Assembly: GCA_934462945.1 (NCBI GenBank)
Contig: CAKSJF010000098.1
Span: forward strand, 1 to 6,510
Origin: an uncultured Clostridia bacterium
Lineage (GTDB): Bacteria; Bacillota; Clostridia; UBA1381
DNA: 6,510 bases
Reading direction: 5' to 3'
Part shown: piece after piece, positions 1 to 6,286 of the stretch
Position numbering within the stretch: the first letter of the stretch is position 1
How the letters are laid out: each line of letters begins with the position of its first letter
Made by a program: the position numbers and the translations under genes
Notes under the pieces: model-generated
The model's input: the letters and a program-made list of their open reading frames with translations, nothing else
The model's database searches: none
Told to the model about the DNA's origin: nothing

Positions 1-30
1 CAATTCCTGTGTCAATGTTTTTCTGCGCAT
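1..30 (-). CDS. Possible 5' end of a leftward gene, cut by the window edge
   Basis: On the minus strand an ATG at 30-28 opens a frame reading MRRKTLTQEL up to the window edge. A GAGGG stretch lies 6 bases upstream of it (37-41 region), a plausible but weak ribosome binding site. Ten charged, ordinary-looking residues are too few to recognise a family. A second ATG at 34-32 in another frame (MDAQKNIDTG) is closer to the GAGGG and less likely. I found no good minus-strand promoter between this start and the murD promoter. It may equally be non-coding DNA. Confidence 0.2.
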   Translation of the reverse strand, partial: MRRKTLTQEL

Positions 31-34
31 CCAT

Positions 35-101
35 TGCCCTCTATAAGAATGTTTAGCTTTACAAATTTTTTTCTTTATTCTCCCCTTTCTTTGAAAAACA
101 C
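35..101. other. AT-rich non-coding stretch upstream of the murD promoter
   Basis: This stretch is rich in T and pyrimidines on the plus strand, notably between 64 and 92, and directly precedes the -35 box at 102. AT-rich tracts in this position can help polymerase bind (an UP-like effect), but no specific element can be shown. I see no hairpin, operator or RNA gene in it. Confidence 0.4.
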
Positions 102-130
102 TTGTAAAGAAGCCTGTTTCGTGCTATAAT
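102..130 (+). promoter_or_regulatory. Sigma-A-type promoter of the murD-peptidase operon
   Basis: A -35 box TTGTAA (102-107) and a perfect -10 box TATAAT (125-130) are separated by exactly 17 bp. The -10 is preceded by TGC, giving an extended -10 (TG at 122-123). Transcription would begin near 137, leaving a leader of about 30 bases, too short for a riboswitch or T-box. It is the only convincing promoter I see upstream of the five-gene operon, so it probably drives all of it. A constitutive housekeeping promoter is the simplest reading. Confidence 0.8.
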
Positions 131-167
131 ATAGTAAAAACAGGAAATCAATGAGGAGACGAAGTGA

Positions 168-1541
168 ATGAATCAGGCTTTAACAGATTTTTGGAACTCG
201 GTGAAGGATCAGGAAATTGCTGTGATTGGAATTGGGATCAGCAACCGGCCGTTAATTGAATATCTCGTCCGGCTCGGCGCAAGGGTGACCGCATGTGACA
301 AGCGCGAACGGCAGGATTTAGGAAAAACCGCAGAGGAATTAGAAAGCATGGGTGTTTCGCTCTGCCTGGGAGAAAACTATCTGAAGCATTTAACACAAAA
401 AATTATTTTTAAAACCCCAGGCATGCGCTACGATACACCGGAGCTTTTATCGGCAAAGGCAAACGGCGCGGTGGTGACCTCTGAAATGGAGGTTTTCTTT
501 GATGTCTGCCCGTCGCACATCATTGCCGTGACCGGCAGCGACGGAAAAACCACCACAACCACGCTTATTCATAAAATGATGACCGCCGCAGGCTATAAAA
601 CCTGGCTGGGCGGCAATATCGGGCATCCGCTTCTATCCGAAACAGAACAAATGAAGCCAGAGGACTGGGTGATTTTAGAGCTTTCCAGCTTTCAGCTCCA
701 CACCATGCGAAAGTCGCCGGAAATTGCTGTGATGACCAATCTTTCTCCAAACCATCTGGACGTACACAAGGACTACCAGGAATACATCGACGCAAAGAAA
801 AACATTTTCCTCTATCAGGACAAAGACGGTTTGTTTGTGACCAATGCGCATAACAAAGATACAAACAAACTCATTCCGGAGGCACGCGGAAAGGTTCTCA
901 CCTTTTCCTCCGACCCAGCAGATCATGCCGACATCACGTTCCAAAACGACACAATCTATGTGCAGGATCAGCCGTTTTTAAAGCGTTCTGATATTCTGCT
1001 CCCCGGCATGCACAACGTGGAAAACTACATGGCGGCAATCGGTGCTGTCGGGTCTATGGTATCGCAGGACGTGATTTTAGAGATTGCAAAAAGCTTTGGC
1101 GGTGTGGCTCACCGGATTGAATTAATCCGCACCCTGCATGATGTGCGCTATTACAACAGTTCGATTGATTCCAGTCCAAACCGAACGATCAACACGCTTT
1201 CGGTATTCCCGGAAAAAGTGATTTTGATTGCCGGCGGAAAGGACAAAGGAATCCCCTACGATGCACTCGGAAAACCGCTTTTGGAGCATGTGAAGTATTT
1301 AATTTTAATCGGCGCGACCTCGGATAAAATCTATGAGTCTCTGAAAACAGCCGCCGGTGGAGAAATTCCGTTCCCGGTGTACCGTGCCATAGATTATCCG
1401 GATGCCGTGACGCGTGCGCAGACAGAATCCAAACCGGGAGATGTCGTTCTGCTCTCCCCTGCCAGCACCAGTTTTGACCTGTTCCGAAACTTTGAGGAGC
1501 GCGGAAATTTATTCCGGACAATCGTGGAAAACTTAAAATAA
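168..1541 (+). CDS. murD: UDP-N-acetylmuramoyl-L-alanine--D-glutamate ligase (MurD)
   Basis: MurD is the cytoplasmic ATP-dependent ligase that adds D-glutamate to UDP-MurNAc-L-alanine in peptidoglycan synthesis. The 457 residues match the usual family length of about 450. An N-terminal nucleotide-fold domain (about 15-95) is followed by the ATP-binding P-loop TGSDGKTTT (122-130), GNIGHPLL (149-156), ELSSFQLH (171-178), NLSPNHLDVH (191-200) and YIDAK with the candidate carbamylated lysine K210. The C-terminal domain shows LLPGMHNVEN (277-286), AHR (314-316), AGGKDKG (355-361) and LSPASTSFD (429-437). The segment NSSIDSSPNRT (330-340) stands where E. coli MurD has DSKATN, so the lysine there is isoleucine; from memory this is common in clostridial MurDs. 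The start fits AGGAG at 154-158, nine bases upstream. It is the first gene of the operon, outside any cell-wall gene cluster visible here. A paralogue elsewhere in the genome cannot be excluded. Confidence 0.93.
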   Translation: MNQALTDFWNSVKDQEIAVIGIGISNRPLIEYLVRLGARVTACDKRERQDLGKTAEELESMGVSLCLGENYLKHLTQKIIFKTPGMRYDTPELLSAKANGAVVTSEMEVFFDVCPSHIIAVTGSDGKTTTTTLIHKMMTAAGYKTWLGGNIGHPLLSETEQMKPEDWVILELSSFQLHTMRKSPEIAVMTNLSPNHLDVHKDYQEYIDAKKNIFLYQDKDGLFVTNAHNKDTNKLIPEARGKVLTFSSDPADHADITFQNDTIYVQDQPFLKRSDILLPGMHNVENYMAAIGAVGSMVSQDVILEIAKSFGGVAHRIELIRTLHDVRYYNSSIDSSPNRTINTLSVFPEKVILIAGGKDKGIPYDALGKPLLEHVKYLILIGATSDKIYESLKTAAGGEIPFPVYRAIDYPDAVTRAQTESKPGDVVLLSPASTSFDLFRNFEERGNLFRTIVENLK

Positions 1542-1553
1542 ACGGAGGACATT

Positions 1554-2594
1554 ATGAAAGAAACGATTCAAACGCTCAGCGATCTGCGCGGCATCTCCGG
1601 CTTTGAATACCGGATTTCCGACCGAATTGCAGAGCTTTTCAGACCGCTTGCCGACGAGGTGAGCATTGACAATTTGGGAAATATCATTGCCGTAAAAAGA
1701 TGCGGACAAAAAAATGCGAAAAAAGTGATGATTGAGGCGCACATGGACGAAATCGGTCTGATGGTGAGCGAAATTGATTCGCGCGGATTTTTACGGTTTG
1801 TGAATATGGGCGGTGTTGACCCGCGGATTTTACCTGCATCAGAGGTAACGGTACACGGAAAAAAAGATCTTCCCGGCATTATCGGCGCAAAACCGCCGCA
1901 TCTGCAAGCCGCCGGAGAGGCGGACAAAAGCGCAAAAATCACCGATATGGCAATTGATGTCGGACTTTCCTTTGAGGAGGTTTCCGCGTTGGTTTCGGTG
2001 GGTGACAGCGTGACGCTTTCGCAGTCTGCCGGTGCATTGGGCGCGCACCAATGGAGCGGAAAAACCATGGACGACCGCGCCGGAATTGCCGCCCTGCTCG
2101 AAACGCTGAAACGTCTGCAAAAATGCAGGCTTTCTGTGGATGTATATGCTGTAGCGGCAGTCCAGGAGGAGGTTGGTTTGCGCGGAGCAAAGGTGGTCAC
2201 CTGGTCGATTGCACCCGACCTTGCAGTAGCAGTGGACGTTTGCCACGCAATCACGCCGGATAATTCCTATAACGCATTTGCCGCCGGGAGCGGTGCGATT
2301 ATCTCCATCGGTCCGAACATTCACCCCAAAGTACAGAAAAGGCTTTCTGAAACCGCGGAAAAATATCATATCAAAACCGACCTGGACGTTGACGGCGGCG
2401 ACACCGGAACAGATGCCTGGGTGATGCAGGTTTCGGGCGTCGGCGTTCCGACCGGACTTCTATCCATTCCGCTCAAATACATGCATACCTCAGTAGAAAC
2501 ACTCGATCTTCGGGACGTGACAGCGGTGGCAGAGCTTTTGAGCTTCTTTGTCCAGGATTTAGACGAGGATTTGGAGGGATGGTTATGTTTTTAA
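1554..2594 (+). CDS. M42-family metallo-aminopeptidase, first of three
   Basis: This is a cytosolic di-metal (zinc or cobalt) aminopeptidase of family M42, which trims N-terminal residues from short peptides and in studied members assembles into 12-subunit tetrahedral TET particles. All expected active-site residues are visible in the 346-residue protein: H63 and D65 in AHMDEIG, D173 in DDRAG, catalytic E205 and ligand E206 in VQEEVGLRGA, D228 in AVDV, and H311 in YMHT. The GTDAW motif (285-289) and IGAKPPH (110-116) are typical of one M42 sub-type. There is no signal peptide. The start has GGAGG at 1544-1548, five bases upstream, and lies 12 bp after murD. The last codons contain the ribosome binding site and start of the next peptidase gene, so translation is probably coupled. 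Substrate preference cannot be read from the sequence; annotations such as glutamyl aminopeptidase or endoglucanase CelM given to relatives should not be transferred. Confidence 0.93.
   Translation: MKETIQTLSDLRGISGFEYRISDRIAELFRPLADEVSIDNLGNIIAVKRCGQKNAKKVMIEAHMDEIGLMVSEIDSRGFLRFVNMGGVDPRILPASEVTVHGKKDLPGIIGAKPPHLQAAGEADKSAKITDMAIDVGLSFEEVSALVSVGDSVTLSQSAGALGAHQWSGKTMDDRAGIAALLETLKRLQKCRLSVDVYAVAAVQEEVGLRGAKVVTWSIAPDLAVAVDVCHAITPDNSYNAFAAGSGAIISIGPNIHPKVQKRLSETAEKYHIKTDLDVDGGDTGTDAWVMQVSGVGVPTGLLSIPLKYMHTSVETLDLRDVTAVAELLSFFVQDLDEDLEGWLCF
2573..2577 (+). promoter_or_regulatory. Ribosome binding site that decides the start of the second M42 gene
   Basis: GGAGG ends one base before the ATG at 2579 but seven bases before the in-frame ATG at 2585. 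The normal spacing of about 5-9 bases selects 2585. The site lies inside the 3' end of the preceding gene, suggesting coupled translation. Confidence 0.75.
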
Positions 2595-3586
2595 AGGAGC
2601 TTTGCGAGTTAAACGGAGTCAGCGGAGACGAGCATGCGGTACGAAACTTTCTGAAAGAGAAAATCACACCCTATGCAGACGATCTGACCGTTGACACCAT
2701 GGGAAATCTGATTGTCCTGAAAAAGGGACAGAACCCGGGAAAAAAGCTGATGATCTCAGCACACATGGACGAGGTTGGACTGATTATTTCCGGGATTACC
2801 GATAAAGGCTTTCTCCGCTTTAAAACAGTGGGCGGCATTGATACGCGTGTTTTAATTTCCAAAAAAGTTGTGATTGGAGAGAAGAAAATCCCGGGTGTGA
2901 TCGGTATGAAAGCAATCCATCTGCAAAAGCGGAGCGAACGCGAAACCGTGCCGGAAATTCAATCGCTCTTTATCGATATCGGCGCATCCTCGGAGGAGGC
3001 GAAAGAGTTGGTTTCCATCGGCGAATATGCAAGCTTTGACACGCAGTATGCCGAGATCGGCAGCGGAAAAATCAAGGCAAAAGCATTGGACGACCGCGCC
3101 GGCTGTGCCGTTTTACTGGAGCTGATACAAAAGCCTGTCAAATACGACACCTATTTCTGCTTTTTGGTGCAGGAGGAGGTTGGACTGCGCGGCGCACAAA
3201 TCGCCGCATACTGTTTGCAGGCAGACGCGGCATTGGTATTAGAGGCAACCACCTGTTCGGACGTGGCAGGCTGCAAGGAGCATCAGTTTGTAACGCAGCT
3301 TGGCGGCGGTGTGGCGCTTTCTGCACGCGACCGTGCATCGATTGCCGATCTGAAACTTCGGAAATTTTTAGAGGATACCGCACAAAAAAATCAAATCCCC
3401 TATCAATACAAAAAAACAACCGCCGGCGGCAACGATGCCGGTGCAATTCATATCTCCGGACGCGGAATCCCAACAGCATCCCTGTCCGTACCCTGCCGCT
3501 ATCTTCATTCCCCGGCAGGTCTGATCGCAGCGTCAGACCTATCCGCAATGGAGCAATTAGCAGGGGAATTTCTGCAAAACTTTTAG
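2585..3586 (+). CDS. M42-family metallo-aminopeptidase, second of three
   Basis: A second cytosolic M42 aminopeptidase, 333 residues from the start at 2585 (a longer reading from 2579 adds only Met-Val and has no usable ribosome binding site). The metal and catalytic residues are H60 and D62 in AHMDEVG, D169 in DDRAG, E197 and E198 in VQEEVGLRGA, E220 in VLEATT and H308 in YLHS. The fourth ligand is glutamate rather than the aspartate of its two neighbours; that aspartate/glutamate swap is known within the family and marks a sub-type, together with GGNDAG (281-286) and SVPCRYLHSP. It overlaps the previous gene by 10 bp. It has diverged far from its neighbours outside the motifs, so this is not a recent duplication. 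Substrate specificity is unknown. Confidence 0.93.
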   Translation: MFLKELCELNGVSGDEHAVRNFLKEKITPYADDLTVDTMGNLIVLKKGQNPGKKLMISAHMDEVGLIISGITDKGFLRFKTVGGIDTRVLISKKVVIGEKKIPGVIGMKAIHLQKRSERETVPEIQSLFIDIGASSEEAKELVSIGEYASFDTQYAEIGSGKIKAKALDDRAGCAVLLELIQKPVKYDTYFCFLVQEEVGLRGAQIAAYCLQADAALVLEATTCSDVAGCKEHQFVTQLGGGVALSARDRASIADLKLRKFLEDTAQKNQIPYQYKKTTAGGNDAGAIHISGRGIPTASLSVPCRYLHSPAGLIAASDLSAMEQLAGEFLQNF

Positions 3587-3598
3587 GAGGAGAAAAGC

Positions 3599-4582
3599 AT
3601 GGAACTATTAAAAAAACTAACGCAATGCGGAAGTGTTTCCGGCGAGGAGCAGGAAATTTCCGCTTTGATTTCAGAGGAATTATCAGAATTTGAGCAATAT
3701 ACCGACGCGTTGGGGAACCTGATCGTTCACAAAAAGGGGACAGGAAAAACAATTCTGTTTGCCGCGCATATGGACGAAATCGGCATTATGGTCACCTATC
3801 TGGAAAAGGACGGATTTTTACGTTTTTCCAATATCGGCGGACTTTACACCAAAGATCTCTTAGGCAGACGTGTACGCTTTGCAAACGGCAGGGTCGGTGT
3901 GATCGGAACAGAAAGCGAAAACAAAAACCGCGCCATGGGCAAGATGTATATTGACATCGGCGCAGAATCCAAGGAGGAGGCAGAAAAATTTGTCTCGGTC
4001 GGCGATACGGCATATTTTGTCGGTGAATTGGTCGACCAGGGACACACAATCCTCTCCAAAGCGCTGGACAACCGCGCCGGCTGCTATGCGCTGATCCGGG
4101 CGGCAAAAGAGACAAAGACGGAAAATGACCTTTATTTTGTCTTTACCGTCCAGGAAGAGGTTGGTTTGCGCGGGGCGCGTACCGCCGCATTCGGCATTGA
4201 CGCGGACAAAACCGTGGACTATGCCATTGCCGTGGACGTAACCGACACCGGCGACACTCCAAACGGCGAAAAAATGGCGGTTTCCCTCGGAAAGGGCGCA
4301 GCAATCAAGGTGATGGATCATTCTGTGATCTGCGATCACACCGTCCGCGAAATGCTGGTGGCGCTTGCAAAAGAGAAAAGCATTCCCTATCAGCTGGAAA
4401 TTATGACAGACGGCGGCACAGATGCCGGAACAATTCACCTGACGCGCGGCGGAATCCGCACCGGCGGAATTTCCATTCCGACCCGGTATATCCATTCCCC
4501 GTCCGAGCTGTTAGACAAGCGCGATTTAGACGCTGTGATTGCCCTGATCAAGGCATTTGCAGAAAACAAACGGGAGAAATAG
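3599..4582 (+). CDS. M42-family metallo-aminopeptidase, third of three
   Basis: The third M42 enzyme, 327 residues, has H57 and D59 in AHMDEIG, D157 in DNRAG, E186 and E187 in VQEEVGLRGA, D213 in AVDV, GGTDAG (272-277) and H299 in YIHS, so it should be catalytically active. It differs from its neighbours in having DNR instead of DDR and a shortened loop after VIG (101-103) that lacks the KPPH or KAIH sequence they carry; from memory this is a recognised M42 sub-type. No signal peptide or membrane segment is seen. A strong AGGAGGAG (3585-3592), overlapping the stop codon of the previous gene, precedes the start by a normal distance, and the intergenic gap is 12 bp. It probably works on cytosolic peptides alongside the other two, possibly in the same particle. 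Confidence 0.93.
   Translation: MELLKKLTQCGSVSGEEQEISALISEELSEFEQYTDALGNLIVHKKGTGKTILFAAHMDEIGIMVTYLEKDGFLRFSNIGGLYTKDLLGRRVRFANGRVGVIGTESENKNRAMGKMYIDIGAESKEEAEKFVSVGDTAYFVGELVDQGHTILSKALDNRAGCYALIRAAKETKTENDLYFVFTVQEEVGLRGARTAAFGIDADKTVDYAIAVDVTDTGDTPNGEKMAVSLGKGAAIKVMDHSVICDHTVREMLVALAKEKSIPYQLEIMTDGGTDAGTIHLTRGGIRTGGISIPTRYIHSPSELLDKRDLDAVIALIKAFAENKREK
4572..4576 (+). promoter_or_regulatory. Ribosome binding site that decides the start of the methyltransferase gene
   Basis: GGGAG lies seven bases before the ATG at 4584. The upstream in-frame ATG at 4557 has no purine-rich site in front of it and would overlap the previous gene by 26 bp. A second ATG follows directly at 4587. Confidence 0.65.
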
Positions 4583-4583
4583 C

Positions 4584-5366
4584 ATGATGACCCAAATTAC
4601 CACCACGCAAAACAAAACCTATAAAAAAATCCGTGCCTTAAAGCAGAAAAAGGAGCGCACCAAACAACATGCCTTTACCGTTGAGGGGTTAAAATCCGTG
4701 CAGGACGCGCTCTCTGCCGGATGGCAGCCGGAACTCCTGGCAATGTCCGAAACGTTTTTTGCAGGCGCGTCCTTTTCTGCGCCGCCGGAAATTCCGGTCT
4801 ATCAGATGCCAGATTCGCTCTTTTCCGCCCTCTGCGACACCGAAACCCCGCAAGGGATTCTTGCGGTGCTGCCGATTCCAGAGGAGGAAACTTTTTCGCC
4901 GGATGAGGGCGGTATTTATCTGTTCTGCGATTCCGTTTCCGACCCCGGAAACCTGGGTACGATCATCCGGACAGCGGACGCGGCAGGATTTTCCGCCGTT
5001 CTGCTTTCGGACGGCTGCGTGGATCTCTACAGTCCGAAAACCATCCGTGCAAGCATGGGTTCATTCTTCCATCTGCCCGTACTCTCACACATCACAAAGC
5101 CACAGCTCTCGGCATGGAAATATGCCGGATTTCAAATTCTGTGCGGTGCGCTCAGCGAGCAGACCGTCAGTTACTTAGACGCAGATTTCAAAAAGCCGAC
5201 CATCCTTGTGGTCGGCAATGAGGCAAACGGAATTTCAGAGGAAATTCTGCAATTAGCAAACCAATGCATCAAAATCCCGATCTACGGACGGGCAGAATCA
5301 CTGAATGTGGGCGTTGCCGCCGGAGTTCTGATGTATGAGGCGGCACGGCAGCGGAAAACGCTTTAA
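4584..5366 (+). CDS. TrmH/SpoU-family RNA 2'-O-methyltransferase
   Basis: A SPOUT-fold enzyme that transfers a methyl group from S-adenosylmethionine to a ribose 2'-OH in rRNA or tRNA. The 260 residues contain an N-terminal substrate-binding domain (about 10-95, with HAFTVEGLKSVQDAL) and a C-terminal knotted catalytic domain with all three family motifs: SDPGNLGTIIRTADAAG (119-135, with N123 and catalytic-type R129), VVGNEANGIS (209-218, with E213), and IPIYGRAESLNVGVAAGV (231-248, with the S-L-N-V core). The architecture resembles Bacillus YsgA and 23S rRNA methyltransferases more than TrmL or TrmH of tRNA, but the target nucleotide cannot be assigned. It begins one base after the third peptidase gene and is the last gene of the operon. 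Its stop overlaps the stop of the convergent araC-type gene by 4 bp. Confidence 0.91.
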   Translation: MMTQITTTQNKTYKKIRALKQKKERTKQHAFTVEGLKSVQDALSAGWQPELLAMSETFFAGASFSAPPEIPVYQMPDSLFSALCDTETPQGILAVLPIPEEETFSPDEGGIYLFCDSVSDPGNLGTIIRTADAAGFSAVLLSDGCVDLYSPKTIRASMGSFFHLPVLSHITKPQLSAWKYAGFQILCGALSEQTVSYLDADFKKPTILVVGNEANGISEEILQLANQCIKIPIYGRAESLNVGVAAGVLMYEAARQRKTL

Positions 5367-5398
5367 ATGGATTTCCGGAACGCGTTCGGCGTTTTTCC
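5353..5398. terminator. Candidate bidirectional hairpin at the convergent gene ends
   Basis: GGAAAACGC (5353-5361) pairs with GCGTTTTTCC (5389-5398) with a single bulged T, enclosing 27 bases that include the short self-complementary GAACGCGTTC (5378-5387). The T-run 5392-5396 could act as a U-tract after the inner hairpin for plus-strand transcripts. Because the two genes overlap at their stops there is no room for a terminator outside coding sequence, so a hairpin here would make sense. The inner stem is weak and there is no clean U-tract beyond the outer stem, so the call is tentative. Confidence 0.27.
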
Positions 5399-6208
5399 CA
5401 TATGCTTTCGGAATGTCTGGTAAAAAAAGTCCACATCCGTATATCCGACTAATTCCGCAATTTCCGAAACCTTTTTATCCGTATTCACCAAGAGCCGGCA
5501 TGCCTCCTGGATTCTGATGCGCATCAGATATTCCTGGTAGGTACAGCCGGTTTCTTCTTTGAAACGCTTGCTTAAATAAGGCAGGCTGTAATTCCATTGC
5601 TTTGCAAAATCGGAAAGCCGCGGCTGACTGTTGTAGCATTGGTACAATTCGTTCTGAATACTCTGCACAATGCCCTCCTCATGCCCGGAAACCGTCAGAT
5701 TCCGCGCCGCTGTGATAATCACCTCAATCAGTTCTGCACGCAGCATCTCGCGCCATCCGAGCGCTTTCTTCTGATATTCCGAAAGCATTTTCCGGAGAAT
5801 CCGGAGTACCTCTCCCCCCTGATCGTGAAAAATACGGTTCTCAATCTTAAAATCCATATTCTGATCACGCAGACGGAGCATATAATGACGGAGCAGTGTT
5901 TGAAAATCCCGGCAATAAGCCAGTCCCTTATCTATAAGCTCGGGCAGAAACAGGCAGTTAATCACCGAAAACGGCTCATCATGCACACTTCTGTATTCAT
6001 GTTCCGTCCGGTAATCAATAATAAAATAATCTCCCTCGCAGATTCTGGTTGGATTCATGCCGTTGATCTTATGAATTGCCTCCCCCTCCTGCACATATGC
6101 CAATTCCAAAAACGTATGCGAATGCGGATCGCTCGATAATGAATTGCATGTCTCAATCACTATCGCCTTTGTATGTAAATGCTCCATACGGTCATCATGC
6201 GTTTCCAT
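5363..6208 (-). CDS. AraC-family transcriptional regulator, cupin plus double HTH
   Basis: A 281-residue activator-type regulator. The N-terminal half (about 20-100) looks like a cupin sugar-sensing domain: SDPHSHTFLELAYVQEGEA (26-44) with histidines at 29 and 31, then the GDYFIID strand (59-65). The C-terminal half (about 195-279) holds the two AraC helix-turn-helix units: LSDFAKQWNYSLPYLSKRFK (198-217) and VSEIAELVGYTDVDFFYQTF (247-266), ending in the usual KTPNAFRK. Family members of this layout mostly respond to carbohydrates and control an adjacent catabolic gene. It diverges from a GH106-like gene, the likely target. GGAGG (6217-6213) lies four bases before the ATG, slightly close; the next in-frame ATG (residue 8) has no such site, so the first start is kept. 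Its stop overlaps that of the methyltransferase gene. Confidence 0.92.
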   Translation of the reverse strand: METHDDRMEHLHTKAIVIETCNSLSSDPHSHTFLELAYVQEGEAIHKINGMNPTRICEGDYFIIDYRTEHEYRSVHDEPFSVINCLFLPELIDKGLAYCRDFQTLLRHYMLRLRDQNMDFKIENRIFHDQGGEVLRILRKMLSEYQKKALGWREMLRAELIEVIITAARNLTVSGHEEGIVQSIQNELYQCYNSQPRLSDFAKQWNYSLPYLSKRFKEETGCTYQEYLMRIRIQEACRLLVNTDKKVSEIAELVGYTDVDFFYQTFRKHMGKTPNAFRKSI

Positions 6209-6256
6209 AAAACCTCCAATATTAAATTAACCATGTAAAACAGAAAAAATCCCCTA

Positions 6257-6285
6257 TTGATTCTATTATAGCAATTCTTTATAAT
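6257..6285 (+). promoter_or_regulatory. Promoter of the GH106-like gene
   Basis: TTGATT (6257-6262) and TATAAT (6280-6285) are spaced by exactly 17 bp, with predicted transcription start near 6292 and a leader of about 23 bases. There is no extended -10. It is almost wholly superimposed on the opposite-strand promoter of the AraC-type gene. No clear pair of AraC-type direct repeats was found upstream of the -35, though about 50 bp of AT-rich spacer is available for one. Confidence 0.75.
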
Positions 6286-6286
6286 A
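6264..6286. repeat. Inverted repeat formed by the two opposed -10 boxes
   Basis: TATTATA (6264-6270) and TATAATA (6280-6286) are perfect 7-base inverted repeats with a 9-base spacer. Their overlap with the two -10 boxes explains the symmetry, although a dimeric protein could also read it as an operator. Confidence 0.5.

Noticed and set aside
1..129. Plus-strand frame open from the edge to the TAA at 127-129, possibly the end of an upstream gene
   Set aside because: The translation is low-complexity Ser/Phe/Leu and runs through the -35 and -10 boxes of the murD promoter; chance openness is more likely.
131..167. Riboswitch, T-box or attenuator in the murD leader
   Set aside because: The predicted leader is only about 30 bases and contains no stem-loop or terminator.
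1568..2254. Minus-strand open frame of 228 codons within the first M42 gene
   Set aside because: It lies wholly antisense to a gene with complete family motifs, has a low-complexity Ser/Ala/Pro/Thr-rich translation and no ribosome binding site; a shadow of codon bias.
3138..3752. Minus-strand open frame of 204 codons spanning the junction of the second and third M42 genes
   Set aside because: Arg/Pro-rich antisense translation crossing two well-supported genes, with no domain seen.
4759..5178. Plus-strand open frame of 139 codons inside the methyltransferase gene
   Set aside because: It overlaps the SPOUT catalytic motifs in another frame and its Arg/Phe/Cys-rich translation looks like nothing natural.
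5597..6139. Plus-strand open frame of 180 codons across the AraC-type gene
   Set aside because: It is antisense to a clear AraC protein, shows no recognisable domain and has no proper ribosome binding site or promoter.
6209..6256. AraC operator repeats or a catabolite-repression (cre) site in the divergent spacer
   Set aside because: The stretch is AT-rich with short chance repeats such as ATTAA; no long direct repeat pair and no match to the cre pattern was found.
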